Positions 16,476 to 25,474 of a stretch of DNA of 64,000 nt are shown piece by piece (within the stretch, counting starts at the first letter, position 1; every line of letters starts with the position of its first letter). The notes beneath the pieces were generated by a model that searched no databases, had not been told where the DNA came from, and saw nothing but the letters and a program-made list of their open reading frames with translations. Source of the stretch: AP-15 sp963832875 (GTDB lineage Bacteria; Pseudomonadota; Alphaproteobacteria; ATCC43930; CGMCC-115725); NCBI GenBank assembly GCA_963832875.1, contig CAWHWB010000007.1, forward strand, positions 310,001 to 374,000, read 5' to 3'. The translations under genes and the position numbers were made by a program.

Positions 16476-17399
16476 TCAAATCAATCCCAGATCGCGCAGG
16501 CTCGTATGCCGGTTGCGGCCGATGATGACATGGTCGTGCAATACTACGCCGAGCGGGGCGGCGGCTTTTTTGATGTCCTGCGTCACCGCAATGTCGGCCT
16601 TCGACGGCGTCGGGTCGCCCGAGGGATGGTTGTGCACCAGGATCAATGCCGAGGCGCCGAGCTCGAGCGCGCGCTTGACCACCTCGCGGGTATAAACCGG
16701 CGTGTGGTCGACCGTGCCCTTCTGCTGGCGCTCGTGCTTGAGCAATACGTTCTTGCGGTCGAGAAACAGGATGTGGAACTCCTCGACCTTGTTGTGGGCG
16801 ACCTGGGCGGTGCAATAGTCGATCAGCTTGTCCCACGTATTGACCACCGGCTGCTGCTGCAATTCGGCCCGCATCAGCCTCAGCGAAGCCTCGCGCACCG
16901 ACTTCAGCGCGGCGATCCCGGCGAGGTTGAGCCCGGCCGCGGCGAGCGCGTCGAAATCGGCGCTCATCGCTTCGGCAAAACCGCCGAAATGCTCGATCAG
17001 CGCCTTGGCCAGCGGCTTCACATCGCCGCGCGAACTGGCGACGAACAGCAGCACTTCGAGCAATTCGTAATCGGGCAGGCTTTCGGCTCCGGCATCAACC
17101 AGGCGCTGGCGCAGCCGGTTGCGGTGGCCGTGATAATGCGGCGCTGCGGGAGGCGCTTCGGCGAACTGGTTCCGGCCATGTCCGGTCACCTCCGGCAAGG
17201 TGCCGTAATCCTTGCCGTCGGTGCCGTAGATCTCGCGGCACAGCGACTTGACGCGGTCCTCCTCGCTGGCGTCGAACACCCACACCCGGCGCGCCGCGTC
17301 CCAGGTGCCGCCGAGCCCGCGGGCCCGCGCCGGGAAATTCGGATGGTAGGGGCTCTTGACCGCGATGCGGCCGTCCTGCTCAACGATCGACAGAGGCAT
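16476..17399 (-). CDS. radC: RadC-family JAB/MPN protein with extra N-terminal module
   Basis: 307 aa. The C-terminal half is a RadC JAB1/MPN domain with an intact metal motif HNHPSGDPTPSKADI (about residues 247-261). The central part (about 85-150) is the helix-hairpin-helix region (LPDYELLEVLLFVASSRGDV, then LAKALIEHFGGF). The first 75 residues are not part of standard RadC: they contain FPARARGLGGTWDAARRVWV and FDASEEDRVKSLCREIYG, a pattern like the small GG-x-W modules (HARP-like) attached to DNA helicases and found on mobile elements. RadC is linked to DNA metabolism and often to mobile elements. ATG at 17399. Confidence 0.85.
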   Translation of the reverse strand: MPLSIVEQDGRIAVKSPYHPNFPARARGLGGTWDAARRVWVFDASEEDRVKSLCREIYGTDGKDYGTLPEVTGHGRNQFAEAPPAAPHYHGHRNRLRQRLVDAGAESLPDYELLEVLLFVASSRGDVKPLAKALIEHFGGFAEAMSADFDALAAAGLNLAGIAALKSVREASLRLMRAELQQQPVVNTWDKLIDYCTAQVAHNKVEEFHILFLDRKNVLLKHERQQKGTVDHTPVYTREVVKRALELGASALILVHNHPSGDPTPSKADIAVTQDIKKAAAPLGVVLHDHVIIGRNRHTSLRDLGLI

Positions 17400-17510
17400 A
17401 GAACGCCCGCTTTCGGCCCGCCGAGCGGCGAGCCTTGCACCGGGATCGTCAATATCGCGTCAGTCAACATGGTGCTGACACCGCGCCCGCCGTCGGGCCG
17501 TTGCGCCGGT

Positions 17511-18305
17511 TCAACACCCGCTTCGGCGCGCGGCGAGCCGGGTGAGCGCCGCACCCGCCATCAGTGCCGGCTCGTCGCTGTCGAAGGCCGCGACAAAGGC
17601 GTCGATGCCGCGGGCGATCGCCCCATCGATCGGCAATTCCTCCCAATCGAGGATCAGCGATTTCTGCAGGCGGATCGCCTGCGGGCCGGCGGCGAGGATC
17701 GGCTGCGCCAAACGCTCGACCGCATCGTCGAGTCCATCGGCCGGCGCCGCCATATCGATGAGCCCCCAGGCGAGCGCTTCAGCGGCGCCGATCGTCTCTC
17801 CGGTCAAGAGCAGCCGGCGCGCACGACCACGGCCGATCAGCCCCGGCAGCAATGCCGCCTCGACCACCGAGGGGATGCCGACCCGCACCTCGGGCATCCC
17901 GAAGACCGAGCCGTCACTCGCCACCCGGAGGTCGCAGGCGGCGGCGATCTCGAGCCCGGCGCCGAGCACAAAGCCGTCGATGCGGGCGATGACCGGCACC
18001 GGCAGCCGGCGAAACGCTTCGCAGCAGCGATGGACGAGGGTGATGAAGCGGCGCGCGCCGGCATGGTCGAGCGCCGCGATCTCGCCGAGGTCGGCGCCGC
18101 CCGCAAAGGCGCGCTTGCCGGCGCCGGAAAGGATCGCCAGCCGCAATTGCGGGTCGGCGGCGAGCCTCTTCATGGTCTCGACGATCTCGCTCATCAGCGC
18201 CGAATTGAGGCTGTTGAGCTTGGCCCGATTATCGATCGTCAGCCCTGCCACACGGCCGCCTTCAGGCAGGTCCCGGTATTCGACCAGAAAGCGGTTCGTG
18301 CTCAT
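17511..18305 (-). CDS. Enoyl-CoA hydratase/isomerase (crotonase) family
   Basis: 264 aa crotonase-fold protein. The oxyanion-hole signatures are GAGKRAFAGGADLGEIAAL (about residues 58-76) and IDGFVLGAGLEIAAACDLRV (about 108-127). A Glu of the catalytic pair is retained in GLEIA, and the second acidic position lies in FGMPEVRVGIPS. Likely hydration of 2-enoyl-CoA, but crotonases also include isomerases and hydrolases. It ends in LAARRSGC. The ureohydrolase gene upstream on the same strand is separated by only 19 bases, so they may be co-transcribed. Confidence 0.85.
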   Translation of the reverse strand: MSTNRFLVEYRDLPEGGRVAGLTIDNRAKLNSLNSALMSEIVETMKRLAADPQLRLAILSGAGKRAFAGGADLGEIAALDHAGARRFITLVHRCCEAFRRLPVPVIARIDGFVLGAGLEIAAACDLRVASDGSVFGMPEVRVGIPSVVEAALLPGLIGRGRARRLLLTGETIGAAEALAWGLIDMAAPADGLDDAVERLAQPILAAGPQAIRLQKSLILDWEELPIDGAIARGIDAFVAAFDSDEPALMAGAALTRLAARRSGC

Positions 18306-18324
18306 GACTTATCGCGCCAGTTGG

Positions 18325-19257
18325 TTAGTTCCCGCGCTCGAGGCCGGCGCAGGCGAGCTGCAGGCATTTGTGCATGACCGTCCCGGCCAGAAACGCGGTG
18401 ATGCCGGCGCTGTCGTGCGGCGGGCTGACCGTGTTGACGTCGAAGGCGACGAAGTCGAGCTCGGCGAGTCCGCCGAGAATCGCCAAGCCCTCCTTGGCGC
18501 TAAGCCCGCCCCAGCTTGGCGTGCACACACCGGGCGCCACCGACGGGTCGAACACGTCCATGTCGAAACACAGATAAACCGGCCGGCCGGCGAGGCGGCG
18601 GCGGATCTGCGCCAGCACTGCCGCAATGCCGAGACTGTCGAGCTCGACCCCGGGGATCAGCTCGTAGCCCCAGCTGCGGGTGTATTCGAACAAGCCCGGC
18701 ATCGCCACCGCACCGCGCGCGCCCAAATGGATCGAGTTCTTCGGATCGACCACGCCCTCCTCGGCGGCGCGGGTAAAGGTCGTCGCGTTGGTAAATTTGC
18801 TGACGCCGTCGTTGGGATAGGTGTCGGTATGCGCGTCGATGTGCAGCACGACGAGATCCGGGTGGCGGCGGTGCAGCGCGCGTAATTGCGGCAGGGTCAC
18901 CGCCCCGTCGCCGCCCATCGTCACCGGCACGGCGTCCGCCGCGACGATCTCTGACACCGCCATCTCGATGTTTTCAAAGGCCTCGGCGACGTAGCCCGAG
19001 CGCAGCTTGACATCGCCATAATCGACCAGGCCGAGGCGGGCCACCGGGTCGTAATCACGCGACGGCGGCTCGTAGCGCCGCACCAACCCCGAATGCTCGC
19101 GGATCGATTGCGGGCCGAGCCGCGCTCCGATGCGGGTCGGATGAAACCCGCAATCGAACGGGATGCCGAGCACCGCGGCCTTGCTGGCCGACAAATCGCG
19201 CGAGGCCGGCACCCCCATGAAGGTCCCGACCGCTTCCAGCACCCTGCGCTCGTTCAT
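18325..19257 (-). CDS. Ureohydrolase (agmatinase/arginase family) variant
   Basis: 310 aa, starting at the ATG at 19257 (MNERRVLEAVGTFMGV). The family normally binds two Mn2+ through GGDH, DAHxD and DxDxxDP motifs and releases urea from agmatine, arginine or guanidino acids. Here DAHTD (HIDAHTDTY) and DMDVFDP are intact, but the first motif reads MGGDGAVTLP, so the His ligand is Gly. The C-terminal FDVNTVSPPHD resembles a subgroup annotated as agmatinase-like. The reaction may therefore differ. The gene probably precedes the crotonase in one transcript. Confidence 0.85.
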   Translation of the reverse strand: MNERRVLEAVGTFMGVPASRDLSASKAAVLGIPFDCGFHPTRIGARLGPQSIREHSGLVRRYEPPSRDYDPVARLGLVDYGDVKLRSGYVAEAFENIEMAVSEIVAADAVPVTMGGDGAVTLPQLRALHRRHPDLVVLHIDAHTDTYPNDGVSKFTNATTFTRAAEEGVVDPKNSIHLGARGAVAMPGLFEYTRSWGYELIPGVELDSLGIAAVLAQIRRRLAGRPVYLCFDMDVFDPSVAPGVCTPSWGGLSAKEGLAILGGLAELDFVAFDVNTVSPPHDSAGITAFLAGTVMHKCLQLACAGLERGN

Positions 19258-19389
19258 CGCCCGCCTCCCCGGAGCATCGGCGACTGATACGCGCGCCGCC
19301 AGCCAAAGCCAATCGAAAGGACGCGCCTCGGCATAGAGCTTTGCCCGCGTCTCATGCATAGTGCCCGCGACTGCGAGGGAGGGCGACCC

Positions 19390-20001
19390 ATGGACACGAT
19401 CGAGGACCCGCGGCGGCTGCGCGAGATTTACGGAGAGCCCGGCGAACGCGCGGTCAAGAAGCAGCTGACCCGATTCGACCGGCATTGCCGCAATTTCATC
19501 GCCTTGTCGCCGTTTCTGGTGATCGCGTCATCGGACCCGGCAGGCCGCTGCGACGCCTCGCCCAAGGGTGATGCGCCGGGCTTTGTCCAGGTCGTCGACG
19601 ACCGGACCCTGCTGATCCCTGACCGGCTCGGCAACAATCGTATCGACACGCTGGGCAATCTGCTCGCGCGGCCCGGCGTCGGGCTGATCTTTTTCGTGCC
19701 GGGGGTCAACGAGACGTTGCGGGTCAACGGCCGGGCGCAGGTCACCACCGACCCGGAATTGCTCGAACCACTCGCGGTCAACGGCAAGGTGCCGAGGAGC
19801 GGCATCCTGGTCGCGGCCGAGGAGGTTTATTTCCACTGCGGCAAGGCGCTGATCCGCTCCGATCTGTGGAACCCGGACAAGCAGCTGAAGCGCGGCGAGT
19901 TCCCGTCAATCGGCCGCATTGTCGCCGAGCAGATTGGCGGCATGGACCCGGAAGAAGCCGAGCGCGCGACTGCCGAGAGCTACAAGAACCGGCTTTATTG
20001 A
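19390..20001 (+). CDS. Pyridoxamine 5'-phosphate oxidase-like flavin protein
   Basis: 203 aa, split-barrel flavin-binding fold of the PNPOx-like family (the MSMEG_1061-like group by overall pattern). Characteristic segments are SPFLVIASSDPAGRCDASPK (about residues 38-57), DRLGNNRIDTLGNLL (about 80-94) and VGLIFFVPGVNETLRVNGRA (about 98-117). The last third contains the YFHCGKALIRSDLW signature. Probable FMN- or F420-type reductase or heme/flavin-binding protein; the substrate is unknown. It is divergent from the ureohydrolase and convergent with Ku. Confidence 0.8.
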   Translation: MDTIEDPRRLREIYGEPGERAVKKQLTRFDRHCRNFIALSPFLVIASSDPAGRCDASPKGDAPGFVQVVDDRTLLIPDRLGNNRIDTLGNLLARPGVGLIFFVPGVNETLRVNGRAQVTTDPELLEPLAVNGKVPRSGILVAAEEVYFHCGKALIRSDLWNPDKQLKRGEFPSIGRIVAEQIGGMDPEEAERATAESYKNRLY

Positions 20002-20081
20002 CCGTCAGCAAAGTCGTCACGGCGAGCGCTGTTCCGCGCCTCTTTGCATTTGTCAACAACTCTAAGTAGTTGCTGTCCTAA

Positions 20082-20145
20082 TCGTCATGACCGAACTTGA
20101 TCCGGCCATCCACCCCATCAAGCCCGGTAATGACGATCATGAGTG
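20082..20145. repeat. REP-like palindromic element
   Basis: Inverted repeat in the convergent space between the PNPOx-like gene and ku: TCGTCATGACCGAACTTGATC on the left and GATCATGAG on the right, with AATGACGATCATGA near the end. It resembles the dispersed TCATGxCCGGxCTTGAxCCGG palindromes seen in alphaproteobacteria. A second type of short repeat (GTCGCCCCCGCG) occurs elsewhere in the window. Confidence 0.45.
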
Positions 20146-20165
20146 GACCCGCGGTTCGCCACCGA

Positions 20166-21134
20166 TCACGCCTTCTTCCGGCGCTTTGCCGGGGGAGCGG
20201 CTGCGGCTCGGGCCGGCGGCGTCGCCTTGGCCCGTCCGCCGGCGACCGGCAGCAGCAGGCTCGGCTGCGAGCGCGCCGATTTGGCCCCGCCCGCCGGTGC
20301 GGCCGAGCGGGCCTTTCGGCCGTCGCTGCGCGGTACGGCGCGGTCGGATTGGCCGCCTTCTTCGGCGAGGCTGCGCTTCAGCGCGTCCATCAGGTTGATG
20401 ATTTGCGCCGGTTTGCGCTCCGCCGGCCGCTCGGGCAAATTGCCGGCGAGCTTGTGCTCGATCAGTTCCCGCAGTGCCGCCTGGTAGTGGTCGACGAATT
20501 TGTCCGGCTCGAACCGGCGGGTCCGGCGGCCGATGATCTGCTCCATGATCGCCAGCTCGTCGGCGTCGACCGGCTCCTCGGCGATGCCGGCGTAGAATGG
20601 TTCGGCGGCGCGCACCTCGTCGTTGAATCGCAGCGCGTTGACGAGGAGGCCGGGGCCGTGCGGCCGGACCGCGACCGCCCTCTCCCGCTGGTTGATCACG
20701 ACCCGGCCGATTGCAATCGTCCCGGTCCGGCGCAGCGCCTCGCGGAACACGCGATATGCCGCCTCGGCCAAGCTGCCGTCGGGAACCAGATAGTAGGGGT
20801 CGGCGATTTCGACCGGGTCGAGACCGTCCGCCTCGACGAATTCCGTAATGTCGATCGTGTCGGTGGTCTCAAGCCTCAACTTATCGAGATCCGCGGGCGC
20901 TACCGTGACGTACCGGCCTTTCTCGTATTCGTAGCCCTTGACGATTTCGCTGCGCTCGACCGGCCCCAGCCCCGGCACCACGGTTTGCGTGCGCACCCGC
21001 TCGCCCGAGGGCTCGTGGATCATGTGAAAATGGATGCGCTCCTTCTCGCTCGCCGCCGCGTAGAGGCGCACCGAGATCGTCACCAGCGAGAGCTTGAGAA
21101 ACCCGGTCCAGTAGGGCCGGGCGGCGGCCGGCAT
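20166..21134 (-). CDS. ku: Non-homologous end joining protein Ku
   Basis: 322 aa bacterial Ku that binds DNA double-strand ends and recruits LigD. The core (residues 1-255) is recognisable from ARPYWTGFLKLSLVTISVRL, HMIHEPSGERVRTQ and VERSEIVKGYEYEKGRYV. Residues 256-322 are an Ala/Arg/Lys-rich tail, typical of bacterial Ku and thought to contact DNA and LigD. The ATG at 21134 gives the canonical N-terminus; a further 16 codons upstream are possible but atypical. No ligD lies in the window. Confidence 0.95.
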   Translation of the reverse strand: MPAAARPYWTGFLKLSLVTISVRLYAAASEKERIHFHMIHEPSGERVRTQTVVPGLGPVERSEIVKGYEYEKGRYVTVAPADLDKLRLETTDTIDITEFVEADGLDPVEIADPYYLVPDGSLAEAAYRVFREALRRTGTIAIGRVVINQRERAVAVRPHGPGLLVNALRFNDEVRAAEPFYAGIAEEPVDADELAIMEQIIGRRTRRFEPDKFVDHYQAALRELIEHKLAGNLPERPAERKPAQIINLMDALKRSLAEEGGQSDRAVPRSDGRKARSAAPAGGAKSARSQPSLLLPVAGGRAKATPPARAAAAPPAKRRKKA

Positions 21135-21248
21135 GATTGCGTCTCCTGCTCGTCCCTCGGGGGCTAACGGCGATGCAGGCAACCTGTTCCGGTCGGGCGT
21201 GAGCGATCGTTCGAGCCGCCGCCGGTCGGTGCCGCCGCGCCGCGCCGC

Positions 21249-21722
21249 TCACGACGCGTCACCGAAGATCGGGAACAGCACCCGGTCGCCGGGCTTGATG
21301 CCGAGCCGTTCGGCGGTGCCGCCATTCAGTTCGATCACCGCCCGCACCGGCGCCGCCGCGGCGATCGTCGCATCGGATTCGGGCACCGCGCGCTCGGCGA
21401 TGTTGACGATCGTGCCATGCTGATCGACGAACAGCATGTCGAGCGGGATCAGGGTGTTGCGCATCCACATCGTCGCCACTATCGGTTGCTTGAAATCGAA
21501 CAGCATGCCGGCGTCGGGCGCCAGGCTCTGCCGGAACATCAGTCCCTGCTCCTGCTGCGCCGGCGTCTCGGCCAGCTCGACGGTAAAGCGATGTTTTCCG
21601 TCGGCGCTGACAATCGTCAGCTGCGCCGTGGCAAATTGCTGGAGCTGCGGCTCGGCCGCACCACCGGGCATGGCAGCTGCGAGCAAAAACACCAGCAGCA
21701 GAGCGGCGCGGCGCGTGAACAT
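21249..21722 (-). CDS. DUF192 family exported protein
   Basis: 157 aa with a Sec signal peptide (residues 1-23, RRAALLLVFLLAAAMPGGAA) and a DUF192 domain: VELAETPAQQEQGLMFRQ, MLFDFKQPIVATMWMRNTL, IPLDMLFVD and the terminal RLGIKPGDRVLFP. DUF192 proteins are small periplasmic or cell-envelope proteins of unknown role. The gene is divergent from the antiporter gene. There is no partner gene to suggest a function. Confidence 0.85.
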   Translation of the reverse strand: MFTRRAALLLVFLLAAAMPGGAAEPQLQQFATAQLTIVSADGKHRFTVELAETPAQQEQGLMFRQSLAPDAGMLFDFKQPIVATMWMRNTLIPLDMLFVDQHGTIVNIAERAVPESDATIAAAAPVRAVIELNGGTAERLGIKPGDRVLFPIFGDAS

Positions 21723-21880
21723 GCGAGAGGGTCCTTCGGGCTTCCGGGTTCGGCATTATGGTGCGCTTCACGCGGATCGGCGGCAGGGCAGAGTGCCGCG
21801 GTCCGGTTGACGCGATCGGCCGGGTGTCGGCACCTTGTGAGGCAGCGCCGGCATCGCTAGGCTCCGGGCGCGGAACCGGT

Positions 21881-24415
21881 ATGCACGAAACCGTTCTGAC
21901 CGTATTTACCGTCACGGCGCTCCTCGGGCTGGTCAGCCTGCTGCTGCCGCTCGCCGAACGGTTTTCGATCCCCTACACCGTGCTGTTGGCCGTGGTCGGG
22001 ATCGCGATCGGCGCGGCCACCCACTTACCCGCCCTCTATCTGCATGGGGGGGCGGTCCGCGACATCATCGGCACGCTGCACGATTTCGGGCTCAGCGCCG
22101 AGTCGCTCTTGTACATCTTTCTTCCGGCGCTGCTGTTCGAGGCGGCGCTCACCGTCGATGTCCGCCAATTGGGCGACGAGATGGCGCCCGTCCTGCTGCT
22201 CGCGGTCATCGGCGTCGTCGTCTGCACGCTGGTCGTCGGCTTCGCGCTGTGGCCGTTGGCCCCGGTCGGCGTGCTCGCCTGCCTCATTCTCGGCGCCATC
22301 ATCGCCACCACCGATCCGGTTGCAGTGGTCGCGATCTTTCGCGATATCGGGGCGCCACGCCGCTTGTCGACCCTGGTCCAGGGCGAGAGCCTGTTCAACG
22401 ACGCCGCGGCGATCGCGATCTATTCGCTCGCCGTCGCCATCCTGAGCGGCCATCAGCCGGCGAGCCCCTTGGGGGGCGTCCTGACTTTCATCCGCCAGTT
22501 TGGCGGCGGTCTCGCGGTCGGCTATGTCGCCGGCTTGGCCGCCGCGCTGTTCATGCCGGTATTGCGCTCGAACCGGCTGGCCGAGGCGACGATGACGATC
22601 GGCTTCGCCTATGTGATCTACATCGTGTGCGACCATTATCTCCATGTTTCCGGTGTCGTCGCGGTCGCCGCCGCGGCGCTCGCGGTCGGCGCCGAAGGCC
22701 GCCGCCGTCTGGCTCCGTCCAACTTCGAGAGCCTCGTCGGCAGCTGGGAGCAGCTCGCGTTCTGGGCGAGCTCGCTGATTTTCCTGTTCGCGGCGATGCA
22801 GACCCCGCATCTCTTGGCGCATGCCAGCTGGCGCGACCTCGCACTCTTGGGCGCCCTGATCGCGGCGGCGCTGATCGCTCGGGCCTTGACGCTCTGGGGG
22901 CTGATCCCGGTGCTGAGCTTCGCCCGCATCGCGCAACCGATCAACGCCAATTATAAGCTCTTCATGTTGTGGGGCGGAATGCGCGGCGCAGTGTCGCTGG
23001 CGTTGGCCCTGGCGGCGACCGAAAACATGGCGCTGCCGCCCGAGATCCGCCAGTTCGTCGGCGTCCTGGCCACCGGCTTTGTGCTGTTCACGCTGTTGGT
23101 GACGGCGCCGACGATGCGCCCCTTGATGCGCCTCCTGAGGCTCAGCGACGCGCCGCCCGCCGAGGTAGCGCTGCGCGACCGGGTGATCGGCCTGTCGCTG
23201 TCGTCGATCCGCGACGAGATCGAGACCGTCGCGCGCGAGCACCAGATCGCACCCGATATCGTCGGCGAAATCACTTCCGCCTATGATGCGCGCCGCCGCG
23301 ACCCGGCCGACATCGCCGAAGAGAACGCCCAGCTGCCGAACGAGCTCAGGACGCGCACGGCACTCTCGGTGTTGGCCGACCGTGAACAGGAATACTGTCT
23401 CGAATATTTCGAAGGGCGAACCGTCACGCGCCGCGTCGCGGCGAACCTGCTCGCCCATGCGGCGCGCCTGCGCGACGGCGCGCGCAGCGAGGGCATCGAG
23501 GGCTATCAGCGGGCGGCGTCGCGGCTGCGCGCGTTCGGCCCGGAGTTTCGTTTGGCGCTCGCGCTGCATCGCTGGATCGGCATCGCCCGGCCGCTCTCCC
23601 GGCAGCTCGCCGACCGGTTCGAGGTGCAGCTGGCCGCTCGCTTCGTGCTGGAAAACCTGGCGGCGTTCAACCGCGAGCAGATCGGCCGCCTGTTCGGCAG
23701 CGGACCCGCCAAGACGATGGGCCGCCAGGTGGAGCTGCGTCTCACCGAGATCGATCGCGCGATTTCGGCTCTGAAGCTGCAATACCCGAGCTATGTGCGC
23801 CAGCTCGAGACCCAGTTTCTGGTGCGCACCGCGGCGCGGCTCGAGGAAGAGCGCTATCGTCAGCTGCGCGCCGAGTCGATCGTCAACCAGGACGTGTTCG
23901 AGGATCTGCAGCGCCAGCTGCGCCGGCGCCGCCGCACAGTCGAGACCCGCACCGAGCTCGACCTCGGCCTCGAGCGCGGCGATCTGGTCGGCCGCGTGCC
24001 AATGTTCGCCGCACTCGACGAGCGCAACCGGCGCGCCGTCGCCCGATTGCTGCGCCCGCGGCTGGCGGTGCCGGACGAAATCATCGTCCGCCGCGGCGAG
24101 CGGGGCGACGCGATGTATTTCATCTCGTCGGGAGCGGTCGAGGTGCGTATTTTGCCCGATCCGGTGCGGCTCGGCAGCGGCGACTTCTTTGGCGAGCTGG
24201 CGCTGCTGGTCGCCGATCGACGCAACGCCGATGTCGCAGCACTCGGCTATTGCCAGCTCTTGAGCCTCGCGGCGCGCGACCTCCGCCGCCTGTTCGGCAC
24301 CGAGCCGGTGCTGCGCCGGCACATCGAAGAGGTCGCCCGCGCCCGCAGCGCGGCGGCCATCTCCGCCTCCGACCGGGCGAACGCGGTCGAGCCGGTCGAC
24401 GGCGGCTCGGCCTGA
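21881..24415 (+). CDS. CPA1-type Na+/H+ antiporter with C-terminal cNMP-binding-like domain
   Basis: 844 aa. Residues 1-410 are a sodium/proton exchanger membrane domain (about 12 helices) with the key transport site TTDPVAVVAIFRDIGAPRRL (Asp in the TDP motif) and GESLFNDAAAIAIYSLAVAI. Residues 430-700 are a long cytoplasmic helical stretch. Residues 705-830 are a cyclic-nucleotide-binding fold (IVRRGERGDAMYFISSGAVE, then GDFFGELALL) with the characteristic FGE but a weak phosphate cassette. It probably exchanges Na+ or K+ for H+ under control of the C-terminal domain. The ATG at 21881 starts at the first membrane helix. Confidence 0.9.
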   Translation: MHETVLTVFTVTALLGLVSLLLPLAERFSIPYTVLLAVVGIAIGAATHLPALYLHGGAVRDIIGTLHDFGLSAESLLYIFLPALLFEAALTVDVRQLGDEMAPVLLLAVIGVVVCTLVVGFALWPLAPVGVLACLILGAIIATTDPVAVVAIFRDIGAPRRLSTLVQGESLFNDAAAIAIYSLAVAILSGHQPASPLGGVLTFIRQFGGGLAVGYVAGLAAALFMPVLRSNRLAEATMTIGFAYVIYIVCDHYLHVSGVVAVAAAALAVGAEGRRRLAPSNFESLVGSWEQLAFWASSLIFLFAAMQTPHLLAHASWRDLALLGALIAAALIARALTLWGLIPVLSFARIAQPINANYKLFMLWGGMRGAVSLALALAATENMALPPEIRQFVGVLATGFVLFTLLVTAPTMRPLMRLLRLSDAPPAEVALRDRVIGLSLSSIRDEIETVAREHQIAPDIVGEITSAYDARRRDPADIAEENAQLPNELRTRTALSVLADREQEYCLEYFEGRTVTRRVAANLLAHAARLRDGARSEGIEGYQRAASRLRAFGPEFRLALALHRWIGIARPLSRQLADRFEVQLAARFVLENLAAFNREQIGRLFGSGPAKTMGRQVELRLTEIDRAISALKLQYPSYVRQLETQFLVRTAARLEEERYRQLRAESIVNQDVFEDLQRQLRRRRRTVETRTELDLGLERGDLVGRVPMFAALDERNRRAVARLLRPRLAVPDEIIVRRGERGDAMYFISSGAVEVRILPDPVRLGSGDFFGELALLVADRRNADVAALGYCQLLSLAARDLRRLFGTEPVLRRHIEEVARARSAAAISASDRANAVEPVDGGSA

Positions 24416-24498
24416 CCCGGTGCGCGCTCGGCAGCGGGGGCGTAGATCTTCGGCCGCGGCCGGCGACGAGCGCGGCAATTGATGCGAGGAGAGCCAGG

Positions 24499-25465
24499 AT
24501 GGGAATGCTGGTGAACGGGGTTTGGCATCAGGAGGACCCGCCGACCGCGGCAGCCGACGGCAGCTATGTGCGCCTCCAATCCGGGTTTCGCGACCGGGTG
24601 ACCCGCGACGGCGCCTCGGGATTCAAGGCCGAGGCCGGGCGCTATCTGTTGCTCACCGCACCCTCATGCCCGTGGGCGCACCGCACCGTGCTGATGCGCC
24701 GGCTCAAAGGGCTCGAAAACGCGATCGGAATCCTGCAGTCGGATCTGCCGAAGGGCGAGGGCTGGGCCTATTCGCGGGGTTTCGACGATCTGGCTCCGAT
24801 CGGCGGCGTCTTTCACGTCCATCAGGTCTACAGCGCCGCACGCCCCGGCTTTACCGGCCGCGCCACCGTGCCGGTGCTGTGGGATCGCGAAACGTGCACG
24901 ATCGTCAACAATGAATTCCTCCGAGATCATCCGCATGCTGAACGCAGAGTTCGACGCATTCGGCAACGGGTCACTCGACCTCTATCCGGTGCCGCTGGGT
25001 CCCGAGATCGACGCGGTCAACGCCTTTGTTTACGAGGCGGTCAATGACGGCGTCTACCGCTGCGGCTTCGCCAAGACCCAACCGGCTTACGAGGCGAGCT
25101 TTCGCAAATTGTTCGCCGCCCTCGACGAGCTCGAGGCCAGGCTCCGGCGTCGGCGGTGGTTGGTCGGCGAACGCTTCACCGAAGCCGATCTGCGGCTGTT
25201 TCCGACGCTGGTGCGGTTCGACGCGGTCTATTACAGCCACTTCAAATGCAATCTGCGCCGGCTCGCCGATTATCACCATTTGTCGAACTATCTGCGCGAG
25301 ATCTACCAGATGCCGGGAGTGGCCGAGACGGTCGACATCCCGCGGATCAAGCTCGGATATTGGGGCGGCATGCGCAATTTGAACCCGAGCGGGATCATCC
25401 CGCTCGGCCCCGAACTCGATTTCGCCGCCCCGCACGACCGCGGGCGATTTGCCGAGGCCACCTGA
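24499..25465 (+). CDS. Glutathionyl-hydroquinone reductase, frameshifted
   Basis: Omega-type glutathione S-transferase of the YqjG/ECM4/PcpF family, which reduces glutathionyl-hydroquinones. The thioredoxin-like domain has the catalytic Cys in TAPSCPWAHRTVLM (about residue 56), and the C-terminal helical domain runs from YEAVNDGVYRCGFAKTQ to HLSNYLREIYQMPGV. The frame changes near 24916: the family block NNESSEIIRMLNAEFD is split, because the first frame reads NNEF and the second continues SSEIIRM. Length 967 equals 322 codons plus one base, consistent with one extra T in GAATTCC. This may be an assembly indel. SD GAGGAGA precedes the ATG. Confidence 0.85.
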
Positions 25466-25474
25466 CCGACGGCG

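Noticed and set aside
16449..18377. Long plus-strand ORF opposite radC and the crotonase gene
   Set aside because: It overlaps two clear minus-strand genes and has no domain. Its length reflects base composition.
22025..24478. Very long minus-strand ORF opposite the antiporter gene
   Set aside because: It is a GC-driven shadow: the translation is Arg/Ala/Gln/Asp-rich with no family motifs, and the plus-strand gene has full antiporter and cNMP-domain signatures.
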